Shown piece after piece: positions 54,464-64,000 of a stretch of 64,000 nt of DNA; the stretch's first letter is position 1; the number at the start of each line of letters is the position of its first letter. The notes below the pieces were generated by a model that saw only the letters and a program-made list of their open reading frames with translations, ran no database searches and was not told where the DNA came from. The translations under genes and the position numbers were made by a program. This DNA comes from Hypericum androsaemum (Eukaryota > Streptophyta > Magnoliopsida > Malpighiales > Hypericaceae): assembly GCA_963995505.1 (NCBI GenBank), contig OZ023180.1, forward strand, positions 1,736,501 through 1,800,500, given 5' to 3'.

Positions 54464-57063
54464 TTATACATCATCAAACTCACTGGGTTTTTTTACTTCC
54501 CGGAGCTGGACCGAGTTGTCGAAGCAGTGGTAGAACCCGAAGTGTGGAAATCTCTCGTACCACGTATCCTGCTGGACGTGTGTGTCCCAGTGCTCTCCAC
54601 TGCTGCTCTTTCCATACTTGTGGATCCATCCGGTACCATTATGGCCTTCACCCCAAGTGCGGTTCCATCGCTCGCCGTGCTTACCTTCCCACCATGTCTC
54701 CCCCTGCTTGACACCGTGACTGTTCGGATCGAAATTTTCATCCCATTTGTCACCCCACTTGGTCCAACCATCGCCCTCGCACCGCTCTGCCCATTTGTCA
54801 GTGTACTTCATGCTGCCACCATGTCCATCATAATTTTCTCCCCACCTATGACAGAAATGAGGAAGTATCAGGGATTGTTCAATAGAAAAGATGATCTTAT
54901 TTACAAGAAGGCAAGTTTTAACTAGCCACCACATGTCCCAGAGTCAACACTCAGAAATCGGTACTCTTTTTCCTTCTAAATGTCAACTGAATCCTGCCTC
55001 TCAAATGCTTCAGATTTTAACTGGCGATTTGCAAGAAGTGAAATCGAAAGACGTATCTCTGAAAGACACGACAGAGGCATACATATTTAGTCATACTAGA
55101 ACAGAAGCTGACGTCAACTTGAAAGAAAATGATCAGAAATTCATCCAATGGGAGTCACCATGACATAGATACAGAACAAAAAGGGATGCAGGCATGTGTG
55201 TGAAGGAGTACACAGCAGATGAGATGATTTCTCTACCTTTCATGCCAGACATGTGCATGACCAGCCTCGAGCTCAGTGGTTGGGTCAATGCTGCACCACT
55301 TATGTGCCCATTTTTCCGCTTTATTTGAGGCGTCGTGATGTTCAAACCATTTCTCATGCCACTCGTCTCCTTTTCCATTCCTCCCCCACTTGTCTGCTGT
55401 TTTCTCCATATGCAGAAGACCACAATCCTGCAAATTGCATAACTCACAAACTCTCAAGCTTCTATAGCTGCAACATGACAAGCCTTCAAGCAATGATTTC
55501 CCATACTTTAGATACACAAACGCCACGCGAATTGACTCCAAATCCACCAGCATAATTGAAAAATAGAGGAACAAAACGAAAGGAGCTCGCCATGCTTCCT
55601 CGTATGCAATGTTCACTTCATATATAACAATTTCAAACTCAGCTTCTATTCATCTATATCTATCAAAACCAGCATGGATAATCAACATTCAACCAATCAA
55701 GCCAATTGCAGAATAGGTATAAATTTGTCTCTACCTGCCACATTGTTTCTGTCCAGTACTCTCGCCATACACTCCCAGTTGCATCACGCCCTGATTTTTC
55801 AGACCCAAGTTCCTTGTAACCGAACTCATTAGCTGCTTCCCAGAACTTCTCTTGCCACTCGACCTCTTGCTCGGCACTGACACCCCTTATCATAGTCCAC
55901 CTGCAAGTAATACCATCTGGTCTTTGCTCGATTCCTGTTTCCTTCCACCACCTTGATCCATCCGCAGTTACCCCATAAGACGGAGCTTGATCCACATTAT
56001 CCCCATCCAAAGCGTGAGCTGCTTCCGCAGCGTGCTCTGAAAATAAGACACCAAGCTCATGATCCTCCTCCGTTACAGACTGTCTCTCTCGAATGGACTC
56101 AGAAGTATCCACCTTTTCAACCTCCTTGAATGACTGCTTGGGTGCAACGGGAGGGTTGTGGTTTACATCTGAAACTTTGCTTTGTAACGGAATCGACAAA
56201 AATCCCACCGATGGCTCCTTCAATGCAACCGGAAAAGGCGAAGTAGCAGGCAGTTTCTTAGCTTCTAGCAATCCACCGGCATTGTCCGAATCCCTACCAC
56301 TCTCAGGAGGCGCCCAGGACCAAAAATCTGGACCAGGTACCCTCTTTCTCGAGCTCTCGGACTGAGGCAAGAAGATGATACCATTCTCCGACTCTACACG
56401 GTAACAAATTGGGGGGAAAAAATTACCAAGTCAATTGATCAAATCACAGCAAGGTAAATTTTTACACATAGTTACACCCGCCAAGAATTGAACCCCGAAC
56501 CTCCGTCAATCTACACACATGGCAAGAACAAAAAAAAAAGCACTACCTCTTGGCTGGACCTCCACCGCTCCGCCTTGATCGCTACCGCTACCGCCACCGC
56601 CACTGCCTCCGCCGTTCCCGGGAGATTTGTCCTCCAGAACAGCCCGAGCGGCGGAGATGGCAGCGGCAGCACGATCGATCACCTGCATCCTCTGAATGCG
56701 ATCGCGCTCCTCCTTCGGAACCTGCAGAATCTTCTCGAACTCCTCGGTCTTCCTCTCCACGTCAAACGCCTCCCCTACCCCACCGGAGACGCCGTCCTCG
56801 TCGGTGGCAACCGTCTTACCGGCAATCTTCTCGAACTCGGCGGTCTTCCTCTCCCGCTCCCTGGCCTTCCTCCACATCTCCAGATACGAGTCCCCGCCCG
56901 AAACCCCAACCCTGGACCTCCTCAGCATCCTCGCCCTCGCCCCCCGGGTGAAGACCGGCCGCTGCTGCTCCGGCAGGGAGAAGATCGCCGTTCTCGTCAC
57001 GGGGGTGAGAGTGCGAGCGGCGCGTGGGGCCGCGCGTGAGGAGAGGCGCATGGGGGACGCCAT
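54464..57063 (-). CDS. LESV: LIKE EARLY STARVATION protein, plastid starch factor
   Basis: Four exons: 56547-57063, 55735-56393, 55237-55427, 54464-54845 (1749 nt, 582 residues). I chose the ATG at 57063 (MASPMRLSSRAAPRAA), which gives a Ser/Arg/Ala-rich plastid transit peptide; the frame extends further up but only through leader sequence. The N-terminal half is charged and partly helical (MWRKARERERKTAEFEK; IQRMQVIDRAAAAISAARAV). From about residue 300 comes the conserved Trp/Gly-rich domain of the ESV1/LESV family (GVTADGSRWWKETG, HMEKTADKW, KYTDKWAERCEGDGWTKWGD, HKYGKSSSGEHWDTH, FYHCFDNSVQLREV). These proteins bind starch glucans in the plastid stroma and affect starch granule organisation and turnover. 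The length and the IDRAAAAI block favour LESV over the shorter ESV1. No lesion seen. Confidence 0.9.
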
Positions 57064-57690
57064 CGGGGACAAGATCCGAAGAGTGAGTGAAGGGGGAAAT
57101 GTTAGTGTGGTGGGTTTTTGAAGGGGGTGGGCGTATTCTTGTGATTGGAGCAAAGTAGCGATGCTCTGTGATACGGCGACGTTTCGCACGTGCAAGTTAG
57201 GCTCTACCGACTTGCCACACGTAACGGGATTCCCCGCGTAGTTTTATTATTTATTTCCTTTTTTGAACAATGGTAGATCATCTTTTCCTGGTTGACAGGT
57301 GACAGACTGACAATAAATTATGTCGGCCACGTAGAGATCAAACCGTGCTACTTTTCTTCCATAATTACGATTTTTTTTACCAAAGAAAAAGAAAAAAGAT
57401 AAAGAGCACTCGGATCCACCACCAGTTAAATCGCACGCACCTAGCTTAATATTACACTATTTAAATCTAATCTCAAGTTAATTCACAAACTGGTTAATCA
57501 AGAGGGAGCAACTTTCGGCCAATAGATCGGGATGGCGCGCACATACCTAACTCTTACCTCAAGCTAACCCACAATCTAGGCAGTCAAGAGGAGTCCACTA
57601 ACCAGTAAGTCACTGGAACGCCATCCTAACTCTCTAGCCTCAAGTTAACCAACAAACCGAATAGTCGAGAGGAAAACACACACACTAACT
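57064..57690. other. LESV upstream region and diverged repeats
   Basis: The first part is LESV promoter and leader. From about 57420 there are three diverged copies, about 85 bp apart, of a unit containing CTCAAGTTAACCCACAAACCG and AGTCAAGAGG. Their origin is unknown; a relative may lie in the FLZ intron insertion at about 12.7 kb. Confidence 0.45.
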
Positions 57691-57699
57691 AACCCGCAT

Positions 57700-58900
57700 A
57701 CAACGCGTATGGGGTCGCAGCCTTTGTAAAAAAAAATTGTCGCCAAGAAACCCTGTGGAAAAAATAGAGAACATCAAAAAAGAGTGTCTGGTATTTATCA
57801 ATGCGAGAACCTAAAATGTGGAAGCACAGAGAGATCCTTATCCACAAAACGTAGAAGAAAATTGGGGATCGCACGCCACCACCGGTCGTCGCGGAGCTTT
57901 GTAATTGCATCAGTCGCCGAGTTGCCTTCTCGGTAGATATGAGAAACCCGGAATTCCATGTCCTCAAGTTTGTCTCGCAACTCAAGCCAGCGATTGCGGA
58001 ATCGCCAGGGGACCCCATAATGACAAGCAACTCGGTCCTGAAAAAGAGAGAAAATATAGACCAATCAGTTTTCAAACTAGAGTCGACACCAACCTCGATC
58101 GTGTGCTATCTCCACCGCGACCGTGAAAATATAGACCAATCAGTTTTCAAACTAGACAATGTACCTAGGGATTAAAACGAGTATGCAAGGCGGACAAACA
58201 TAAATCTGATTAGCTAGCATATTCATGTAAAAATAGACAGACGAAAGTTCGAGTAGACCTTACAACAAACCACAACAACAAAAGGACAGAGGACAAGGGC
58301 ATGATCAATACTCTCTGACGCCGAACAACAGAGCGTGCAAAAGAAATTGCGCCTCTGCAAGAAGTTCAATGTTGGCAAAGGACAATGGATGGCCCGCCAA
58401 ATAGTAATCGACCGCCGCGAGAGAATGAAATGTGCCTAGATCCAACTGTCCCAATGGACATTGGGATAAGAAATCCGAAGATTCTAATATATCTCCTTAG
58501 AGGTGACCTGTCCTATAGGTGAGTGAGACTATATGGTTGAGTCGCTATCTGGAGGCCTCAGGCGATATGTCAGCAACAATGGCCAAAAATTGGGCAATAA
58601 AATCCACATGTATCTGCCATTTACTCTCGGACAAGTAATCATATATGGGCTGTTGATAATGATGCCACCAATAATGATCCAGAAAGAAGATCCGATCAGC
58701 AATGACATAACCCAGCCAATTGTCAAGCAAAAAATGACCATCACTGGTGATAATAAGTAACGTCGCAGGCTATCACTGCCATTTCGGAGGAAACGATTCC
58801 TAAAGACATCAAAATAGTGAGCTGGGTGATGCACCACACTAGACTTGAGAGGAAAGGAGCATTCATAATGACTAGAGAACGATGGCATAAACTACCCTCC
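57700..58900 (-). mobile_element. LINE (non-LTR retrotransposon) 3' relic
   Basis: The minus strand at 57798-58064 encodes a plant LINE-type RNase H tail (RNRWLELRDKLEDMEFRVSH, IYREGNSATDAITKL). Upstream, at 58545-58730, a fragment DNWLGYVIADRIF and then ESKWQIHVDF matches the usual spacer before the zinc-binding RT region. Stops and shifts abound. The reverse transcriptase itself is not present. The relic abuts the truncated Copia-2 copy at about 58960. Confidence 0.7.
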
Positions 58901-58963
58901 ACCTTAGAAGAGCAGCTTCTCTGTCAAGTAACTATACATGATCCAATCTTCATAAACGATTCC

Positions 58964-59088
58964 TAAGTTCGAGCATTGCTTGGACTTGGTCGGTATTCAT
59001 GCTTGATGTTGATTGCCCTTAGGGGCTGGTGGTGAAAGTGGAGAAACGTTGAAGTTGGAGTCATAGAATTTGGTCCAAGGTGGAGATT
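58964..59088 (+). mobile_element. 3' tail of a truncated upstream Copia-2 copy
   Basis: About 125 bp nearly the same as 63770-63894, the end of Copia-2 pol (AAGTTCGAGCATTGCTTGGA onward) through its polypurine tract. It leads straight into the LTR at 59089. That LTR is thus the 3' LTR of this deleted copy and the 5' LTR of the downstream element. Confidence 0.9.
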
Positions 59089-59797
59089 TGTTAGGGATTG
59101 TTCCAAATTCCTAATTAGAGTAGGGCTCTATTTCCTGATCAGAATAGAGTACTAGTCTCCTATATATATGGCATATGCCTAGGTCTTATTTGTACTAGTT
59201 GAGAGTTATGAGGTAGAGAGAACCCTCACGGAGGCCTTGTAACCGATTGGACTCACATAGTGGACGACTCTCCTTTGCCCGTGGTTTTCTCCCCGTCTTG
59301 GAGTTTCCACGTAATTCTTGTGTCTCGTGTTTTACTCATTTCGATCTTATTTTTCAATAATTGGTATTAGAGCTAGATCTGAGTTTCGAGTATTCGAGTA
59401 TTGACACACAAAAAAACATGAATAGTAACCAATTTGAGGAAAAATTGGGATTTTGGGTTTTGACACCCTTGGAGTTGCCGCTGCCGCGTCCGATCGCCCC
59501 ACCGTCGCCTGGAGGAGGCGACCGCCCCAGAGCTCGGGAAGAAGAAACGAACCCGAGCTCGCCGCTGCTCGCCGTCGTTCCTCCGGTCGCTACGAAGAGA
59601 GGAGAAGAAACGAAAAAAAACAGGGAGAGAGAAAAAGGGAGTTTTGGGTTTTAAATTTTTTTTACTATTCCCGAGTTGACTTGGTCAACGGTTTGACTAG
59701 TCAACAGTTTGACTAGTTGACCAAAAATTAACTATTTTGGCTGATTTTATTTTTCTAACCTGTTTTGAGCAGTTTTCTTGGTTCGAGTTGTTTCAGG

Positions 59798-62700
59798 ATG
59801 ACTTCGATAAAGTACGAGATTCTTCAGTTGACGAGAAAAACTAATTTTTCCCTGTGGCAGGTCAAGATGCGCGCTATTCTGACACATTTAGAGCTGGATC
59901 CGACTCTACTTGATGAAAAGTCGATGCCTTCGAGTTGGGATGCTGCGATGAAGGCATCAAAGAACCGTATGGCTGTGAGTCAGATCCAGTTGCATCTGTC
60001 AGATGATATTTTGCGGGACGTGTTGAAGGAGACAATAGCTTCCTCATTATAGGCAAAGCTTGAAAAGTTGAGCATGCCCAAGAGTTTGACCAACAAATTG
60101 TGCTTGAAGCAACGACTGTTTTCTATCCGGATGCAAGAAGATAAGTCTGCTCACGACTACCTTAATGAATTTAAGGATATAGTGGCTGATCTTAGAACTC
60201 TGAATGTGAAATATGATGATGAAGATCTTGCTTTATTGTTATTGTGCTCGTTGCCTGCTTCTTATCAGCAATTCAGAGATATTCTGTTGTTCAGCCATGA
60301 TACTCTGAGTTGGGATGATGTTCATGATTCGCTCTTGGAGAAAGAGAGAATTGATAAGCACACTGCGAGTTCCCCTGAAAATAGCCAAGGGACTGGCTTG
60401 GTCGTGAGAGGGAGGTCTGAGGAGAGGAATGCTACGTCTGGTTCGAGGAAGAAGAGCAGAAGCAAATCAAGGTCAAGGCACAAGGATAAGACTTGTTTCA
60501 ATTGTCATAAGGTTGGGCATATTAAATGATTCTGTCCGGAGTTGAAGAACAAGAAGAAGGGCGAAAAGTCCAGTGCTCCAAAAGGAGAAAGTTCTGATAG
60601 CGACAGTGCTAGTGTTGCCACCACCACTCAGAAAAAAGAATCTGATGGAGATCTTTTATCTGTGATTGATGGGAAGTCTAAAGTTGATGCTGCTTGGGTC
60701 CTTGATTCTGCTTGTACATTTCGTATGTATCCCATCCAGGACTGGTTTTCAACATATGAACGTGCGGAGGGTAATGTTCTCATGGGAAATAATTGTCTGC
60801 AAGGTTGTTGGTATTGGCACAGTGATGATCAAGATGCATGATGGTGTCATTCGAACCTTGACGAATGTGAGGCATATCCCTGATTTAAAGCAGAACTTGA
60901 TTTCGCTGAGTACTCTTGATACATTGGGGTACAAGTATACCGGAGAAGGTGGAGTTCTTTGTGTGAGTAAGAACTCATTAGTGCATATGAAGGCCAAGAA
61001 AGAGGTTAGAAATCTGTACGTTTTGCAGGGTTCTACAGTTACAGAGACTGCTGCTGCTGCATCTGGCTCGTTGACAGATTCTGAGAATACCTCATTGTGG
61101 CATATGTGACTTGGTCACATGAGTGAGAAAGGCATGACCGAGCTAAATAGGAGAGGATTATTATGTGGACAGGGTATTGGGAAGCTAGAATTTTGTGAGC
61201 ACTGTGTGTTTGGCAAGCAGAAGAAAGTCAGTTTTCAGAAAGGTGTGCACACTACAAAGGAAAAACTTGACTATGTTCATTCTGATCTTTGGGGACCGTC
61301 TCAAGTTGCAACAAAGAATGGTTCCAAGTATATGCTGACTATTATCGATGATTATTCGAGGAAGGTGAGGGCGTTCTTCTTGAAGAGCAAGGATCATGTC
61401 TTTATCACTTTCAAGCAGTGGAAGACTATGATTGAAAAGCAGACTGGGAGAGATGTCAAGCATCTCTGCACAGATAATGGATTAGAGTTTTGCTCTAGTT
61501 GGTTTGATGAGTTCTGCAAGAATGAGGGTATTGTCAGGCATAAGACAATCCCGGGTACACCTCAACAGAATGGAGTCGCTGAAAGAACGAACAGAACTTT
61601 GTTGGAGAAAGTTCGTTGTATGCTGTCAAATGCTAGTTTGCCTAAGTTGTTTTGGGCTGAGGCTGCTTTTACTGCCTGTCACCTTGTCAATCGTTCACCT
61701 CATGCATCACTTGATGGCAAGGTACCTAAAGAATTGTGGTTTGGAAATCCTCCTAATTATGCTATTTTGAAGATATTTGGGTGTCCTGCCTATGCTCATG
61801 TGAATAATGGCAAGTTAGAGCCAAGATCTGTGAAATGTATCTTCCTTGGCTATGCTTCTGGAGTGAAGGGATACAAGTTGTGGTGTCCCGAGCTGTCTAA
61901 GGTCTTGTTGAGTAAGAATGTTATTTTCAAAGAGATAGACATGCTGAGTAAGAGGGAGGATGTTTCTTCACCTGGTGTTCCGAGTGCTCCAAGTGTGGAC
62001 TTGCAAAAGTCAAAAGAGCAGGTGGAGTTTGATGCTGATCCAGAAGCGAGTTCCTTCCGTGATGTTGATTACCATGGTCCTACTCATGGTGGGTTGTCTG
62101 ATGAAGCTGAGAATGTTGGCACAGTTGAGAGAGAGCCAACGTATTCTATTGCTAGAGACAGGCACAGAAGAATTATCAGGCCTCCACAGAAGTTGGGTGA
62201 GGCTGATATTGTTGCTTTTGCCCTGAATGTGGCAGAAGAAGTTGATAGCTGTGAAGAACCGTCTAGTTACTCAGATGATGTGAAGTCGAAAGACTCTGCT
62301 AGATGGTTGGTTGCTATGGAGGAAGAGATGGAATCTCTTCACAAGAACAAGACTTGGGAGATTACTAAGCTGCCTAAGGATAAGAAGGTTGTCAGCTGCA
62401 AGTGGGTATTCAAGAAGAAGGATGGTATACCTGGAGTTGAAGAGCCTAGATACAAGGCTAGGCTTGTGGCTAGAGGATATAGTCAGATTCCTGGTGTAGA
62501 TTTTAATGAGGTATTTTCACCAGTTGTGAAGCATACCTCGATTCGTTCTCTTCTTGGTATTGTTGCTATGCAGGATTTGGAGCTTGAACAACTTGATGTG
62601 AAGACAGCTTTCTTGAATGGAGAGCTTGAGGAGCAGATTTATATGGTACAACCGGAGAGTTTTCATGTTGAAGGAAAAGAAGACCATGTGTGCTTGTTGA

Positions 62701-63812
62701 AGAAGTCCATGTATGGTCTTAAGCAGTCTCCGAGGCAGTGGTATAAAAGGTTTGATTCCTTTATGATTTCTCATAGTTATGAGAGGAGCAAGTATGATAG
62801 TTGTATTTACCTGAAAAGGCTACGCGATGGTTCCCAAGTGTATTTGCTCCTGTATGTGGATGACATGTTAATTGCTGCAAGTGACATAGGAGAGGTGAGA
62901 AAGCTCAAAGCTCTGTTGAGTAGCGAGTTTGAGATGAAAGATTTGGGTCCTGCTAAGAAGATTCTTGGCATGGAGATTGCCAGAGATAGAGGAGCAATGA
63001 AATTATTTCTGAGTTAGGAGAGTTACATTGAAAAGGTACTTGACAGGTTTGATGTGACTGGTAATCCTGTGAGTACTCTTCTTGGTACACATTTTCAGCT
63101 TTCGACTGCTTTATCTCTACAGTCAACTGCTGAGGTTGATGACATGTCTGATGTTCCATACTCCAATGCTGTTGGTTCTCTGATGTATGCTATGGTTTGC
63201 ACACGCCCGGATTTGGCCTATGCTGTGAGTGTCGTTAGCAGGTTTATGACAAATCCTGGAGAAGGTCATTGGAGAGCAGTGGAGTGGATTATGAGGTACT
63301 TGAAGGGTACCAAGGGCGTGTGTCTACAGTTTGGATGCACCAGTGACGGAGTTGTTGGTTTCGTGGATTCAGATTATGCTGGAGATCTTGATAAGTTCAG
63401 ATCCTTGTCTGGATATGTCTTCACTCTTGGAGGATGTGCTATCAGTTGGAGAGCTTGTCTACAGGCCACAGTGGCGTTGTCTACCATTGAGGCAGAGTAT
63501 ATGGCTATAACTGAAGGTGTGAAGGAGGCTATCTGGTTGAAAGGTTTCTTTAGTGAAATCTGTGAGAAGCTGCAGGTCAGTAAAGTGTACTGTGATAGTC
63601 AAAGTGCTATCCATCTCACGAGGGATGCTATGTATCATGAGAGGACAAAGCACATTAATGTGAGGTACCACTTCATTCGGGAGCATGTTGCTCAAGGTGA
63701 CATTGTTGTGAGCAAGGTGGGTACAAAGGACAACCCTGCAGACATGTTGACGAAGCCGATTTCTGGTACTAAGTTCGAGCATTGCTTGGACTTGGTCGGT
63801 ATTCATGCTTGA
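59798..63812 (+). pseudogene. Copia-2 gag-pol, four stops and one frameshift
   Basis: Gag begins MTSIKYEILQLTRKTNF at 59798. In-frame stops are TAG 60050, TGA 60527 (inside the zinc knuckle CFNCHKVGHIK), TGA 61107 and TAG 63015. A small indel near 60790-60800 shifts the frame. The protease motif reads WVLDSACTF, so the usual Asp-Ser-Gly triad is Asp-Ser-Ala. Integrase catalytic positions are visible in [14 protein letters not shown] and [11 protein letters not shown] carries [20 protein letters not shown] and [10 protein letters not shown]. RNase H (63054-63812) shows [16 protein letters not shown] and CDSQSA. The longest open piece is 61119-63017. Otherwise it is well preserved, consistent with a recent insertion. 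Confidence 0.92.
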
Positions 63813-63894
63813 TGCTGATTGCCCTTAGGGGCTGGTGGTGAAGGTGGAGAAACGTTGAAGTTGGAGTCATAGAATTTGGTTCAAGGTGGAGATT

Positions 63895-64000
63895 TGTTAG
63901 GGATTGTTCCAAATTCCTAATTAGAGTAGAGCTCTATTTCCTGATCAGAATAGAGTACTAGTCTCCTATATATATACGGCCTATGCCTATGTCTTATTTG
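63895..64000 (+). repeat. Copia-2 3' LTR, partial
   Basis: First 106 bp of the LTR, preceded by the polypurine run AAGGTGGAGA. Compared with 59089 onward it shows a G/A change and a small indel in the TATA/GGCATATGCC area. Confidence 0.92.

Larger units (their letters stand above)
59089..64000 (+). mobile_element. Ty1/Copia LTR retrotransposon (Copia-2), right end cut by window
   Basis: The 5' LTR spans 59089 to about 59356 (starts TGTTAGGGATTGTTCC), with a TATA box TATATATAT at 59161-59169. The primer-binding site TGGTATTAGAGC follows near 59362. The leader runs to the gag ATG at 59798. Gag-pol covers 59798-63812, then comes a short 3' region. The 3' LTR starts at 63895 and runs off the window at 64000; its first 106 bp differ from the 5' LTR by only a few bases, so the element is young. 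Integrase precedes RT, as in Copia. Confidence 0.93.

Noticed and set aside
54413..54925. 170-aa plus-strand ORF
   Set aside because: Antisense to the Trp-rich last exon of LESV.
56488..57121. Plus-strand ORFs of 130-180 aa opposite LESV exon 1
   Set aside because: Antisense shadows of a GC-rich exon; the minus strand has the family match and correct splice phases.

Overview
This is nuclear DNA of a flowering plant, almost certainly a eudicot. The evidence is spliced genes with GT/AG introns, plant-only families (FLZ zinc fingers, a dirigent protein, an ASK/SKP1, a CML8/11-type calmodulin, the VTE3 methyltransferase, the starch protein LESV), an AT-rich background, and plant Copia, Gypsy, hAT, Mutator-like, TRIM and LINE elements. 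I cannot name the species from sequence alone.

Layout. Positions 1-3.5 kb hold no gene I can support. Positions 3.5-24 kb are a locally duplicated cluster, all on the minus strand: three complete two-exon FLZ genes (3806-4523, 8539-9471, 12426-13399), three FLZ 5'-end fragments (two of them facing each other as an inverted repeat at 6.4-6.8 kb), one complete SKP1-like gene (23016-23483), two SKP1 pseudogene pieces and a dirigent gene (11031-11621). Two duplicated blocks can be traced: 3533-5520 with 12048-13965, and 6885-8130 with 20790-23070. A decayed Copia element (14.5-16.7 kb) and two long-TIR elements with 9-bp target duplications (16752-18340, 20994-22200) sit inside the cluster. The first carries a GC-rich host-gene fragment resembling the WHEP domain of glycyl-tRNA synthetase.

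Positions 24.9-38.3 kb hold a 610-bp hairpin element, a four-exon CML8/11-like calmodulin gene (26288-28054), a whole hAT element with 8-bp target duplication and a broken transposase (28514-32312), a 344-bp TRIM, and further TIR elements, one with a 22-bp minisatellite. The three-exon VTE3 gene (plastid MPBQ/MSBQ methyltransferase) is at 39706-41563.

Positions 42253-50702 are one full-length Copia retrotransposon with both LTRs, PBS, PPT and a 5-bp target duplication. It has an extra intact 213-aa ORF of unknown function between the 5' LTR and a broken gag-pol. Then follow small TIR and TRIM elements, a Gypsy gag relic, the four-exon LESV gene (54464-57063), a LINE relic, and a second Copia (59089 to the window end). 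That Copia shares its first LTR with a truncated upstream copy; its gag-pol is almost complete but carries four stops and one frameshift.

The host genes are not an operon; each is expressed alone. VTE3 (tocopherol and plastoquinone methylation) and LESV (starch phase control) act in the plastid, CML and FLZ are signalling or adaptor proteins, and SKP1 is an SCF ubiquitin-ligase adaptor. Gene models were assembled by eye from splice sites and reading phase. In every multi-exon gene the exon lengths sum to a whole number of codons.
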